Source: Rhodospirillales bacterium (lineage in GTDB: Bacteria; Pseudomonadota; Alphaproteobacteria; Rhodospirillales; Defluviicoccaceae). Taken from it: a stretch of DNA of 36,655 bases. Below are positions 16,020 through 25,705 of this stretch, piece after piece. Location of the stretch: the NCBI GenBank assembly GCA_016710335.1, contig JADJXQ010000012.1:1-36655 (forward strand), read 5' to 3'. The position numbers and the translations under genes are program-made. A model generated the notes under the pieces. The model saw only the letters and a list, made by a program, of their open reading frames with translations, did no database searches and had not been told where the DNA came from. Positions within the stretch are counted from its first letter, which is position 1. The number at the start of each line of letters is the position of its first letter.

Positions 16020-18140
16020 ATGGCGCAAGTCGAGGTACGCATATTCAGGCAAGGGTTGGAAATCGCGCGTGTGACCCGCCCGTTGCGCCAGCTCGACGGC
16101 AAGCCGGTCGTCAAATACAAGAAGCGGTTCTGGCCGCTGGTCAACGGCGGCGAAGTATATCTCGACGATATCGCGCCCGCGGATGCGCGGATGGCGGACG
16201 CGGCTGGAACCGGCGAGACGGAGGCCGCACCTGAATTCCAGGTCGTTCCCCCCGCCCAGATAGTATGGGACGAGTCACAGCGCGACGTGATCGACGCGCC
16301 GCCGGAGGACCGTCTGCTGGTCGGAGCCGGTCCGGGCACGGGCAAGACGGCGGTCGCCTGCGCACGGGTCTCGCAACTGATCGACCAAGGCGGCCTGGAA
16401 CCGAGCCGCATCTGGCTGATCAGCTTCACAAGGACCGCGGTGCGCGAAATCCGGGACCGGATCGCCGCCTATCTGGAAGATGCGGCAGCGGCGTATGCGG
16501 TCAAGATCGCAACGCTGGATTCGCACGCATGGACGATCCATTCGGGTTTCGATGAAGGCGCGAAAATCCTCGGCGCCTACGAAGAGAACATCGAACGGGT
16601 GCTCGAACTCGTCCGCGAGGACGAGAATGTCGCCGATTACCTCCTCGACAACGTCGAACACCTGGTCGTCGACGAGGCGCAGGACATCGTCGGCATACGC
16701 GCCGATCTGGTTATCGAGATGATCCGCAGGCTGTCGTCGTCCTGCGGCGTATCCGTGTTCGCGGACGAGGCCCAGGCCATCTACGGGTTTGCGGACGATC
16801 ACGAGGTCGGGCCGGGCGAGGTCCGTGAACCGCCGTTGCCCGAGAAAATCCGCCGCGGCGCGGCCGGGGCGTTCCGGGAATGCGAGCTGAAGAAGGTGCA
16901 TCGCACGGAATCGCCGCAACTGCTGACGATATTCTCGGATACGCGGCGCAAGGTGCTGACCGCTGCGGGTGAGAACGGCGACAAGCTCACCGAAATCAAG
17001 GACGAGGTCATCAGGCTCGCGCACGGCGAAGCGCCGAATGTTGACGATGCGGCGCTGGCCGAGCTTGAGGACGCGTTCATCCTGTATCGCAGGCGCTGCG
17101 ACGTACTGCTGACAACCTCGATGCTGACGCAGAACGGCATTCCGCACCGGGTGCGGATGTCGGGGCTGCCGGTGTGTCTCACGCCGTGGATCGGTGCCGC
17201 GCTGTCCGAACACACGGATGCGGATTTGAGCCGGGACCGGTTCATGAAGCTCTGGGCCGGCAGAGTGCGCGGCACCGCCCTCGCGACAAACGAGCTCGAT
17301 GAAGCATGGGCGCATCTGGTTCGCATCGCGGGGCGCACGCAAACCGTCGTGGAAATGCGGCTGCTGCGGCAGCGTCTCGGGCGCAAACAGCCACCGGCGG
17401 AACTGTGCCATGCCGAACTGGGCCTCCGCGGCCCGATCGTTGGCACGATTCACGCATCGAAAGGGCGCGAAGCCGACACCGTGCACCTGATGTTATCGGA
17501 CACGCACGGCAAGGATGTGGACCAGGACGAAGAAGCGCGGGTCGTGTTCGTCGGCGCGACGCGCGGACGGTCTCGGCTGCTGATCGGCCGCGGCTGGCGG
17601 CAGTTCGCCGGACGCGTAGAGGCCTCCGGGCGGGCGTATTGCCCTCAGATAAAAGACAACCGGCCGCGCGCCCAGTTCGAGATCGGCCACGACAACGACA
17701 TCGAGGCCGAGGGCTTGGCGGGGCGGCGTTTCTTCGCAGGCCCCGCCGCGGTGCGCGCCGCCCAGACTCGGATTCGCAGCTTCGCAGATGAATCCGTATC
17801 GCTCGTCGCCGACAGCGATCGCGACGCCGGGTTCGTTTACCGCCTGAAGGAGGACGGACAGGGACAGTGTCTCGCCGTCCTGTCGCAGGGCGTCAACGCC
17901 GACCTGTTCACGGTCGGAAACGCCATTCAGGCGAAGCTCGGCGGCGGCCGGAGGCGGCCGCCCGACACGATCCGGCATCTGCATGTGCGCGGGGTGCGCA
18001 GCATCGTCCTGCCGCCGGATGCGCCGGGGAGCGAGACGCTGCACGAGCCGTGGCGAAGCAGCGGAATCATGCTGGCGCCGCTGGTGCTAGGATACAGCAC
18101 GGCGTACTTCCCGTACTCACGCGGACGAAGAGGGCGGTGA
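16020..18140 (+). CDS. UvrD/Rep-like superfamily 1 helicase with extra domains
   Basis: A 706-residue SF1 helicase. A unique N-terminal domain of about 85 residues (VEVRIFRQGLEIARVTRPLR and onwards) precedes Walker A, VGAGPGTGKTA (about residue 100). Motif Ia-like SFTRTAVREIRDR, motif II VVDEAQDI (about 215), the ADEAQAIYGFAD stretch (motif III), HASKGREAD (motif V, about 476) and VFVGATRGRSRLLIG (motif VI, about 510) follow. After motif VI comes a 190-residue C-terminal part that I do not recognise. It should translocate on single-stranded DNA with ATP. The stop lies one base before the drmA ATG, so they form one operon. This gene is not part of the canonical DISARM set. Confidence 0.9.
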   Translation: MAQVEVRIFRQGLEIARVTRPLRQLDGKPVVKYKKRFWPLVNGGEVYLDDIAPADARMADAAGTGETEAAPEFQVVPPAQIVWDESQRDVIDAPPEDRLLVGAGPGTGKTAVACARVSQLIDQGGLEPSRIWLISFTRTAVREIRDRIAAYLEDAAAAYAVKIATLDSHAWTIHSGFDEGAKILGAYEENIERVLELVREDENVADYLLDNVEHLVVDEAQDIVGIRADLVIEMIRRLSSSCGVSVFADEAQAIYGFADDHEVGPGEVREPPLPEKIRRGAAGAFRECELKKVHRTESPQLLTIFSDTRRKVLTAAGENGDKLTEIKDEVIRLAHGEAPNVDDAALAELEDAFILYRRRCDVLLTTSMLTQNGIPHRVRMSGLPVCLTPWIGAALSEHTDADLSRDRFMKLWAGRVRGTALATNELDEAWAHLVRIAGRTQTVVEMRLLRQRLGRKQPPAELCHAELGLRGPIVGTIHASKGREADTVHLMLSDTHGKDVDQDEEARVVFVGATRGRSRLLIGRGWRQFAGRVEASGRAYCPQIKDNRPRAQFEIGHDNDIEAEGLAGRRFFAGPAAVRAAQTRIRSFADESVSLVADSDRDAGFVYRLKEDGQGQCLAVLSQGVNADLFTVGNAIQAKLGGGRRRPPDTIRHLHVRGVRSIVLPPDAPGSETLHEPWRSSGIMLAPLVLGYSTAYFPYSRGRRGR

Positions 18141-18141
18141 C

Positions 18142-21100
18142 ATGCGTGACATTCTTCTCGACCGACTGAGATGCGACCTGGTGGGACCGTATGCGGAGGA
18201 CGAAGTCCTGACGGCGCGTCCCTCGGACGTGTACCTGACAGGCATTCTCTGGCCGCGCGAAACCCGCATGGGCGCGGAAGAAGACGAACGTCTCGGTCTG
18301 TCCGGCGCGGGGGAAAGCGAAACGGACGGCGGCGGCGAGGAAGAGGAAGTCTCGCTGGCCGGGCTCGTTCGTCCCTGCTCGGCGGGCGTCTCCTTTGCCG
18401 CGCGCGCGGCGGAAGGCAACGCCGAACTGGATGTGACGGTCAGGTTCGCGATCTACGAGCCCGTCACTGGATCGGAAGTAGAGAAAGGACGGCGGCGGCC
18501 GTGCGCGCCGACGCACGGCATGGCAACGCCGGGCGCATGACATCCCGTAGAGAGCGTCATGCTTGAAAGCGGATCGCGGTTTGTCGATCTCGAACCGCGC
18601 GGCGCGCCGCCGGGCGTGAGACTGCATATACGCACCGCGCCGTGGTCGGGCGGGACGCTCGCCACGATCACGCTACTGAACCAGGCGGAGCCCGATGAAG
18701 ACGAAGGCCGGGAGGGAATCGAACGGCTGACACTGTTCCAGACGCGCGTCGAAATCCACCCCCGATCCGGCACCGTGCTTGTCGCGCGGCCGTCGCGGCG
18801 CGCGGTGCTCGATGACGACGACCGTTCCGCGGCGCTGCTGTACCGCGACGCCCACGAATTCGCGACGGGGCATACCTGTTCGGTCGAATGGGAAGCAGGG
18901 GGCGATCCGGGAACAGCCGGCATGGTCGCCACAAGCTGGATTCCCACTGCGACCGTTCCCGCAACCAGCGCGGCTGGTCACGCCGTCTTCGACGCGCTGC
19001 GCACGGATGGAAGGCTCAAACCGCTGTCGGTCCGCTGGCTCGCGACGGCCGCGCCGGAAGAATTCGGGGAGGCGCTTCAGCAGCTCCCCGCGGCCTACGA
19101 GAAATGGATCGCGGACAGGGAAGTCGAAGTGTCTGCGCTTCCCGAAGAGTTCCGCGAGCAGGCGGCAAGAAACATCGCGATCTGCCGGGAAGTCCATACC
19201 CGGATGGCCGGAGGCGCAGCGCGGATAGCGGGCGACGCCGCAATGTCGCGCGCCTTTCGTCTGGCCAATCTCGCGATGGACATGCAGCACGAGTGGGATC
19301 CTGAGAAAAGAGGGCGCGGCCCGCTGGAATGGCGACCTTTCCAGCTCGGTTTCATTCTTCTCGCCGCGGCGTCCGTGGCCGACCGCGAACACCCCGAACG
19401 CCGGATCATGGACCTGCTCTGGTTTCCGACGGGCGGCGGCAAGACGGAAGCGTATCTCGCGCTGATCGCATTCCTCGCCTTCTACAGGCGGGTGTCACCC
19501 GGGGGCGATCCCGATGCGGGAGACGGCGTCGCCGCGATCATGCGCTACACGCTGCGGCTGCTGACAACGCAGCAGTTTGCGCGCGCGGCCTCTGTCCTGC
19601 TCGCCTGCGAGGCCATCCGTCGCGGGCGCGTCCGCGAAGCGGAAGTCTCCCGCCGCGAACTGGGCGACACGCCCTTCTCGATCGGTCTCTGGGTCGGCGG
19701 CGATGCGGTGCCAAACCGGGTGAGCGCCGCAGCCGCCGCGCTTGGCGGCGCGCCGGACCAGCCGACACCAAAACAGCTCACGCAGTGTCCGGCTTGCCGG
19801 AATGCCCTGAGCTGGGCGCATGACGAACAGGCCGACGCCATTCACGTCCACTGCGAGAATGAAGACTGTCTGCTGTTCGATCCCGACACGCCTCTGCCGG
19901 TCTGGACGGTGGACGAGGATGTGTACCGGATACGGCCGACTCTGCTGATCGGCACGATCGACAAATTCGCGCAGATCGTCCGACGCAAGGAAATCAACGG
20001 GCTGTTCGGCCTGAATACCGGCAGGCCGCCCGATCTCATTCTCCAGGACGAGCTGCATCTCATCTCCGGCCCGCTCGGTACGGTCGCGGGGCTCTACGAA
20101 GTCGCGATCGACCGCATGTTCGCGTCGGGCGGCGCGCGTCCGAAAATCATCGGTTCCACGGCTACTATCCGGCGCGCATCCGAACAGGTGGCCGCTCTGT
20201 TCGACCGCGAGACGGCGCAGTTCCCGCCGTCGTGTCTGGACGCCTCGGACTCCGCCTTCGCCGTCGTGGACCGGGACGCCCCCGGCCGCGTCTGTGCCGG
20301 AGTCACGACGGCGGGCCGGTCGGCGAAATTCACGCTCCAGGCCGTGGCCGCATCGCTGCTCCAGTCGGCCTTCGGCGGCACGTCGGATGACGAGGCCCGC
20401 GATCCGTACTGGACGCTGGTGTCGTATTTCAACTCCCTGCGCGAGCTGGGCGGCGCGCTCGTCCTCATGCAGGATGACGTGAACGACAGCCTTGCGCTGC
20501 TGGCGCAGCGGCGCGGCGAGGCTGCGCGTCATCCCGAATTCATAGAAGAACTGACCTCAAGGCGGACGCAAGCCGAAGTCCGGGACATGCTGGACCGGCT
20601 GGCAATCCGCGCCGCCGCCCAGGGCGCGCTCGATGTCGTCCTTGCAACGAACATGCTGAGCGTCGGCGTCGATATTCCCCGCCTCGGCCTGATGCTGGTG
20701 AACGGCCAGCCGAAGGGCATCGCCGAATACATCCAGGCCACGAGCCGCGTCGGGCGCGGCGATGTGCCGGGCCTCGTCGTCGCCGTGCTCAATAATGCCA
20801 AGGCCCGCGACCGATCGCATTTCGAAAGCTTTCCGACCTGGCATGAAACGCTGTATCGGGATGTCGAGCCGACGAGCGTGACGCCTTTCGCGTCGCGGGC
20901 ACGTGACCGCGCGCTGCACGCCGTTCTGGTGGCGCTGGTGCGCCATCTGGCCCCCGGCATGATCGACCGGCCTGTGCTCGACGACGCTACAATCGATGCC
21001 GCAAAAGACCTGATAAACGACATCGTCGGGCGCGCGGCGGCGATTGATCCGCAGGAAACCGCCGTCCGGATGGAGCTGGGCGCTGTCTCGACACCTGGGA

Positions 21101-21317
21101 GTTCCGCGCTCCCCGGAGCTACTGGTGGGCGCGCCAGGTCCGCAACTCACTGCTCCAGGATGCGGAACGGGCCGCAACGATGCGGGCGATGGGCAGACTG
21201 CCGGGCGAAGCATGGCCGACGCTGAACAACATGCGCAGCGTCGAGGCTTCGACGCGATACCGGCTCGCCGAATGGCTGCGCGAAAGAACATCCGGGGGGA
21301 ACGGCGATGGCGAATAA
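18142..21317 (+). CDS. drmA: DrmA-like DISARM helicase, frame-disrupted
   Basis: DrmA is the SF2 helicase core of DISARM and works with DrmB. The N-terminal piece (18142-18540) has DRLRCDLVGPYAEDEVL and VYLTGILWPRET. The main frame from 18559 has Walker A FPTGGGKTEAYL (about 19425), a zinc-like CPACRN and CENEDC pair, motif II LQDELHLISG, GSTATIRRA, LATNMLSVGVDIPRLG and motif VI QATSRVGRG. A stop at 18538 separates the two pieces. The intervening DNA reads well in another frame (TAWQRRAHDIP), which implies two compensating indels. Near 21085 a third shift replaces the C-terminus; the original frame gives WEFRAPRSYWWARQVRNSLL and NNMRSVEASTRYRLAEW, ending at 21317. The frame breaks could be decay or sequence error. 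As written it cannot make full-length DrmA. Confidence 0.85.
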
Positions 21318-23160
21318 CCGGCTGGGAGAATTGCGCAGAAGCGCCGCCGTCATGACCTTCGGGCCGGGCTCCGTCGTGGACTTCCGCGCCGACGGCGCGC
21401 CCGTCTCCGCCGTCGCGGCGGGGCTCGAAGAGTGGGACAGGTCCTTTCCGCCGGCCGGACTGGCCAATCCGCAGAGAATTACGGAACCGCGCTTGCAGAG
21501 AAAGCTCTCGGTGGCCGGATTCCGTTTGCCGCCCGTCGTCGATGAGAACTGGCGTGACGATCAGGGCAATCCCGACAGCCGCACGCTCGTCGCGGCCCGG
21601 TTCCCGGAATGGCTGCAATGCCCGCAGTGCGATCGGCTCGCCCCGGCGGGCCGCTGGTCGCAGGACCCGGGCCGCGCCTACCGATACTGCGCGAGCTGTA
21701 CGCGCAAGGCGCCTGGCCAACGCAAGATATTCGCGGTGCCGATCCGCTTCGTGATGGCCTGTCCCAAGGGCCATCTGGACGATTTTCCGTGGCATATCTG
21801 GGTCGGGCACAAGGCCGACTGCAAGAAGAAGGAACGGGCCGATCTGTATCTCAGATCGGAACGTCCGGGCCTCGCTGGACTGATTCTGAGCTGCCGCGAA
21901 TGCAAGGCGCGGCGCTCGATGGACGGCGTGTTCAGCGCCCAGACATGGCGCGGCTTCCGGTGCCGCGGGCGGCGACCCTGGCTTGCCGCCCCGGCCAAAT
22001 CATGCGACTGCGAACCGCGCGCATTGCAGCGCGGCGCATCGAACCTCTACTTCCCGGTGATTGAGTCTGCGCTCAGCATTCCGCCGTGGTCGGACGCGAT
22101 ACAGGAAGCGCTCGGGATCTACTGGACCCCGATTGTCAATGCCGAACCGGAAAAGCGCGCGTTCTTCATCAGCATGCTGGCCGAAGGCGACCTTGCGCCC
22201 GTTTTGCGGGAACTGGGTCTCAGCCCGGAGGAACTGGCGCGGCACGTCGAAGAGCGTCTGACGAGGTTCAATGACGACGCCATCCTTAATATCAGGCAGG
22301 AAGAATACCGGCAGTTCGTCTCGGGCACGGACACCCGCGACAGGGACGCGCGTGAATTCGAGGTGCGCAGCGTGCCTGTACCCGAGCGCCTGCGGCCGTT
22401 CCTCAGCCGGGTGGTCCGCGTCGTGCGGTTGCGCGAGGTGCGCGCCCTGAAAGGCTTCACACGGATCAACCCGCCGGGGGATGAAGACAGTCCTGACATC
22501 GCGGCAATTTCCGTCGGCGATGCCGGCTGGCTTCCGGCGGTCGAGGTGCGGGGCGAAGGCATATTCCTCGCCTTCAATCATGACACCCTCCGGATCTGGG
22601 AATCGCGGAGCGATGTGGCTGCGCGCGCCAGAAGCGTCGATGACGCTTGGCGGATCGAATGGCATCGGCGCTACGGCGAAGGCGACCCGGCCTGGCGCAT
22701 ATCCCCGCGCTACCTGCTCGCACACAGTTTCGCGCATGCGCTCATGCGCCAGCTCACGCTGGAATGCGGCTATTCGACGGCCGCCCTGCGCGAACGCCTG
22801 TATGTGAGCGACGGGACGGACGGCATGGCGGGACTGCTGATCTATACCGCCACCTCGGATTCAGACGGCACGCTTGGCGGTCTGCAACGCCAGGGCGAAG
22901 CCCATCGCATCGAACGGGCCGTCGAGGCGGCGATCCGGGCGATGGAGTGGTGTTCCTCCGACCCGTTGTGCATCGAGGGCATGATCGCCGGAGCCGACGG
23001 CCTGTCTCTTGCGGCCTGTCATGCCTGCGTGCTCGCTCCGGAGACCGCCTGCGAGGAATACAACCGGTTTCCTGGACCGGGCCGCGCTCGTCGGTATGCC
23101 GGACGCCCCCGATGTCGGGTACTTCGCGCCGCTGATCCAGAGGGCGTGACATGGCGATGA
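21307..23160 (+). CDS. drmB: DrmB-like DISARM protein (DUF1998), C-terminal tail frameshifted
   Basis: DrmB is the DUF1998 partner of DrmA; the two form the complex that handles phage DNA. The N-terminus, NRLGELRRSAAVMTFGPGSVVDF, is the DrmB signature. Cys pairs CPQCDR and CASCTR (about residues 105-135) and later CDCEPR suggest zinc binding. The DUF1998 part has LAHSFAHALMRQLTLECGY, GMAGLLIYTATSDSDGTLGG, PLCIEGM and SLAACHACVLAPETACEEYN. After NRF near 23070, one extra base, probably in TTT, shifts the tail. The natural frame reads LDRAALVGMPDAPDVGYF and stops at 23149, two bases before the next ATG. The start overlaps the restored drmA end by 11 bp. About 95 per cent of the protein is intact. 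Confidence 0.88.
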   Translation: MANNRLGELRRSAAVMTFGPGSVVDFRADGAPVSAVAAGLEEWDRSFPPAGLANPQRITEPRLQRKLSVAGFRLPPVVDENWRDDQGNPDSRTLVAARFPEWLQCPQCDRLAPAGRWSQDPGRAYRYCASCTRKAPGQRKIFAVPIRFVMACPKGHLDDFPWHIWVGHKADCKKKERADLYLRSERPGLAGLILSCRECKARRSMDGVFSAQTWRGFRCRGRRPWLAAPAKSCDCEPRALQRGASNLYFPVIESALSIPPWSDAIQEALGIYWTPIVNAEPEKRAFFISMLAEGDLAPVLRELGLSPEELARHVEERLTRFNDDAILNIRQEEYRQFVSGTDTRDRDAREFEVRSVPVPERLRPFLSRVVRVVRLREVRALKGFTRINPPGDEDSPDIAAISVGDAGWLPAVEVRGEGIFLAFNHDTLRIWESRSDVAARARSVDDAWRIEWHRRYGEGDPAWRISPRYLLAHSFAHALMRQLTLECGYSTAALRERLYVSDGTDGMAGLLIYTATSDSDGTLGGLQRQGEAHRIERAVEAAIRAMEWCSSDPLCIEGMIAGADGLSLAACHACVLAPETACEEYNRFPGPGRARRYAGRPRCRVLRAADPEGVTWR

Positions 23161-24854
23161 TGTGGCCCAGAATACTGTCGCCCGATGTCACGGGCAACAT
23201 GCTGCGCAGCACTGAATGCGAGGTGTTCAGACGGCTGGAGGCGGTGCTGGACGACGCCTTCGTGGTCTTTTACTCACGGCCCTGGCTCGGGCTGAAACCG
23301 GACGGCGAGGAAATCGACGGTGAATGCGATTTCATCGTCGCGCACGCCGAAATGGGCATGCTCACGCTTGAGGTGAAAGGCGGCGCGGTCGCCTACGATC
23401 CGCGCACCGATCAATGGACAAGCCGCGACCGCTGGAAGGTGACGCACAGCATCAAGAATTCGGTGCGCCAAGCCAGAAGCGCAAAGCACGAATTGCTGAA
23501 GAAGCTGAACGCATCTCCGCACTGGAAAACGCGGCGCATCCGCGCGCGACACGGGGTCGTGCTGCCCCACTCGTCCGCTCCGCCGGGCGATCTCGGCGCG
23601 GACATGCCGCGACGGATATTCTGCTTCACCGAACGGTTCGAAGACGGGTTCCGGGACTGGATACTGGAGCGGTTCGGCGATGCGCCGCCGGATGAAGGGC
23701 GGACCAGGGAACTGGAGCCTGACGGCCTTCAGGCGCTCGAAAAAATCCTCGCGAAGCCGTTTCAACTTCGAACGCCTCTCGGCGCATTGCTGTCGCGTGA
23801 CGATGCCGCGCTTCAGGTTCTGACACAGCAACAGTTTCACATTCTGCGTGCGATCGAAGCCGTTCCGCGCATTGCGATCAGCGGCGGAGCGGGCACCGGC
23901 AAGACGGTGCTGGCGTTGGAGGAAGCCGGCCGCTGCGCGGAAGGCGTAGCCCGCACGTTGTTCGTCTGCTACAACCGGGGGCTTGCAACCGAAACCCGCC
24001 GCCGCCTCAAGGGTGGCCCTGCGGTGACGGCGATGACCTTCCACGAGCTGTGCGCGGACATGACGCGCCGCGCGGGCATCCCGCATCCGGAGGGCGTCTC
24101 GGAGACGCAGCTCTTCGAGGACATCTTTCCCGAACTCCTGATGCAGGCATTCGAACGGCTGCCGGACGAGAGATACGATGCGATCATCGTCGATGAGGGG
24201 CAGGATTTTCTGCCGCTGTGGTGGACAGCGATCGAGTCGGGGCTCACCCCTGGCGGGGTGTTCCGGATATTTTACGACAACAACCAGCGCGTATACGCAA
24301 GCGCGATCAAGCTGCCCGAAGACGTTGATCTGGTCCCGATCCGCCTCACGCTGAACTTGCGCAACACACGGCGCATCCATGAGCTTGTGCGGCAGCATTA
24401 CTCGGGCCATGGAATCGAGGCCGTCGGACCGGAAGGGGTCGAGGTCCGATGGATCAAGGCGGACACGCCGGACGACCTGGCGCAGCGAATTTCCGACTGC
24501 GTTGCGCAACTGGATTCACTCGAACATGTACCGCCTGGAGACATTGCGGTCCTCGTCGGCACTGAAAAAGCAATTGAACGAATTGCATCAGACAACCGGC
24601 TGGGCAATTTTCGCGCGGTACGCTGTGACGAACACTCCGAAGATCGGATTGTTGTGGACAGCATCAGGCGCTTCAAAGGTCTTGAGCGCCCGGTCGTGGT
24701 TATCGCGGCGACGCCGGACACCGTTGTCGACAAGGAACTACCTTATGTCGCGCTGTCTCGGGCACGGACTCATCTGGTTATTGTCGGTGAGGATAAGGTC
24801 CTGAGCAGGATGCGCGGCGCAATTGCCCTGTCCGCTGACGCTTCAATCGACTGA
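23151..24854 (+). CDS. NERD nuclease-domain / UvrD-like helicase fusion
   Basis: A 567-residue two-domain protein. Residues 15-120 match the NERD (nuclease-related) domain: STECEVF with Glu near 22, GECDFIV with Asp60, and LTLEVKGG with Glu74 and Lys76. This is the D-ExK arrangement of PD-(D/E)XK nucleases. Residues 235-567 are a UvrD-like SF1 helicase: Walker A SGGAGTGKTVLALE (about 243), motif II IIVDEGQDFLPLWW (about 345), an LTLNLRNTRRIHEL stretch, motif V RRFKGLERPVVVI (about 506) and motif VI YVALSRARTHLVIVG (about 531). It is the last gene of the operon, starting one base after the restored drmB stop. It supplies the only obvious nuclease-like domain of the core cluster, apart from Vsr, and is a candidate effector. 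Confidence 0.88.
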   Translation: MAMMWPRILSPDVTGNMLRSTECEVFRRLEAVLDDAFVVFYSRPWLGLKPDGEEIDGECDFIVAHAEMGMLTLEVKGGAVAYDPRTDQWTSRDRWKVTHSIKNSVRQARSAKHELLKKLNASPHWKTRRIRARHGVVLPHSSAPPGDLGADMPRRIFCFTERFEDGFRDWILERFGDAPPDEGRTRELEPDGLQALEKILAKPFQLRTPLGALLSRDDAALQVLTQQQFHILRAIEAVPRIAISGGAGTGKTVLALEEAGRCAEGVARTLFVCYNRGLATETRRRLKGGPAVTAMTFHELCADMTRRAGIPHPEGVSETQLFEDIFPELLMQAFERLPDERYDAIIVDEGQDFLPLWWTAIESGLTPGGVFRIFYDNNQRVYASAIKLPEDVDLVPIRLTLNLRNTRRIHELVRQHYSGHGIEAVGPEGVEVRWIKADTPDDLAQRISDCVAQLDSLEHVPPGDIAVLVGTEKAIERIASDNRLGNFRAVRCDEHSEDRIVVDSIRRFKGLERPVVVIAATPDTVVDKELPYVALSRARTHLVIVGEDKVLSRMRGAIALSADASID

Positions 24855-24865
24855 CTTGTCGGTCT

Positions 24866-25220
24866 CTAACCGCCCCATTCCCGCCGCCTGTTCCATTCCA
24901 CGATGCCGGCGTTCGTAAGCGGCTTCGAGGCATCCGCCATCTCCTGGTACCGTCGCTCGGCCTCCACGTCGTGGATGCGTTTCACGTCCTCGGCGCTCGG
25001 GCCCTGCATGCGGTGCGGCGCCTTCTCGATCATCTTGGTGCCGAACTAGAAGCCGATGACGGTGAAGAAGATGTACCAGAGCATCTCAGGCACGTTCTGG
25101 AACGCGGGCAGTCGCTGCCAGGTTGATGCAGCAAATAGGATGAATCTATCAGCGACGGCGAACAGGCTGGAGAGTCCAGACACTGGACGCGATGTATTAA
25201 GCGGAAACGGTTTGCCAGAG
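24866..25220 (-). pseudogene. Short phage membrane protein with in-frame amber codon
   Basis: The minus strand reads DRFILFAASTWQRLPAFQNV, PEMLWYIFFTVIGF, then TAG, then FGTKMIEKAPHRMQGPSAED, VKRIHDVEAERRYQEM and NAGIVEWNRRREWGG, ending at a stop at 24866. One membrane segment, LWYIFFTVIGF-W-FG, spans the amber codon, where Trp (TGG) is the natural residue; a single G-to-A change explains it. ATG 25082-25084 is the nearest start for the second half of the segment, but upstream sequence is open to about 25220 without an in-frame ATG. It follows the lysozyme gene in the lysis block, so a holin-like or tail-associated role is possible. Only 11 bp separate it from the converging defence operon. 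Confidence 0.55.
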
Positions 25221-25228
25221 GCTATGGT

Positions 25229-25705
25229 CTATCGGCAGGAAAAGAAAGACCAGCCGGACGCGTAGAGCGCCGCCTCCGCCTCCCTCCGTCGTATCAGCCC
25301 CTTGAGCTTCCGTCCACCCGCGAACACCCACCGCCTGAACTCGGCAGGCACCGCGCCGTGCTCCTTGCGGTTGACCTTGCGGCGCAGGGTCGATCGCTGG
25401 AGGCTCCCGGCGCCCAGATTGTACGTGAACGACACCAAAGCATTGAACTGACCATCCGTGAGCGGAACCCGGATCAGCCGCAGCACCGCCCGTTCGGCGG
25501 TGCCAACGTCTTGGATAAGCAGATCCTCCGCCTCGGTCTCGCCGATGCCACCAACGAAGCGCTCCTGTTCACCATCACGGACTACGTGGCCAAAGCCAAT
25601 GGTTGGCCAGCCTCCGGCGCATCGGTAGATCGTCGCGCTGAAACCCTCAAACCGCTTGATGAGATCGAGACCTTGGTTGGTTACATGGCGCATAGGTGGC
25701 TCCAT
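25229..25705 (-). CDS. Phage lysozyme (glycoside hydrolase family 24 endolysin)
   Basis: A 158-residue endolysin that cuts the N-acetylmuramic acid-N-acetylglucosamine bond of peptidoglycan. The active-site stretch has the Glu of IKRFEGF, then Cys in IYRCAGG and Thr in WPTIGFGH. This is the E-C-T triad of phage GH24 enzymes. LVSFTYNLGAGSLQRSTLRR and a C-terminal LKGLIRRREAEAALY are family features. No signal or SAR segment is seen, so a holin is needed; a 3TM holin gene lies upstream. The start is either ATG 25705 or ATG 25693 (MRHVTNQ); both overlap the end of the HNH gene. It looks intact. Confidence 0.9.
   Translation of the reverse strand: MEPPMRHVTNQGLDLIKRFEGFSATIYRCAGGWPTIGFGHVVRDGEQERFVGGIGETEAEDLLIQDVGTAERAVLRLIRVPLTDGQFNALVSFTYNLGAGSLQRSTLRRKVNRKEHGAVPAEFRRWVFAGGRKLKGLIRRREAEAALYASGWSFFSCR

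Noticed and set aside
18538..18540. TGA read-through (selenocysteine) in drmA
   Set aside because: Another frame across the site reads naturally (TAWQRRAHDIP), so indels explain it better; no SECIS-like hairpin is evident.
21307..23160. Druantia-type DUF1998 system
   Set aside because: The DUF1998 protein is a stand-alone 613-residue protein with the DrmB N-terminal signature, and the helicase is separate; Druantia DruE is a single very large helicase-DUF1998 protein.
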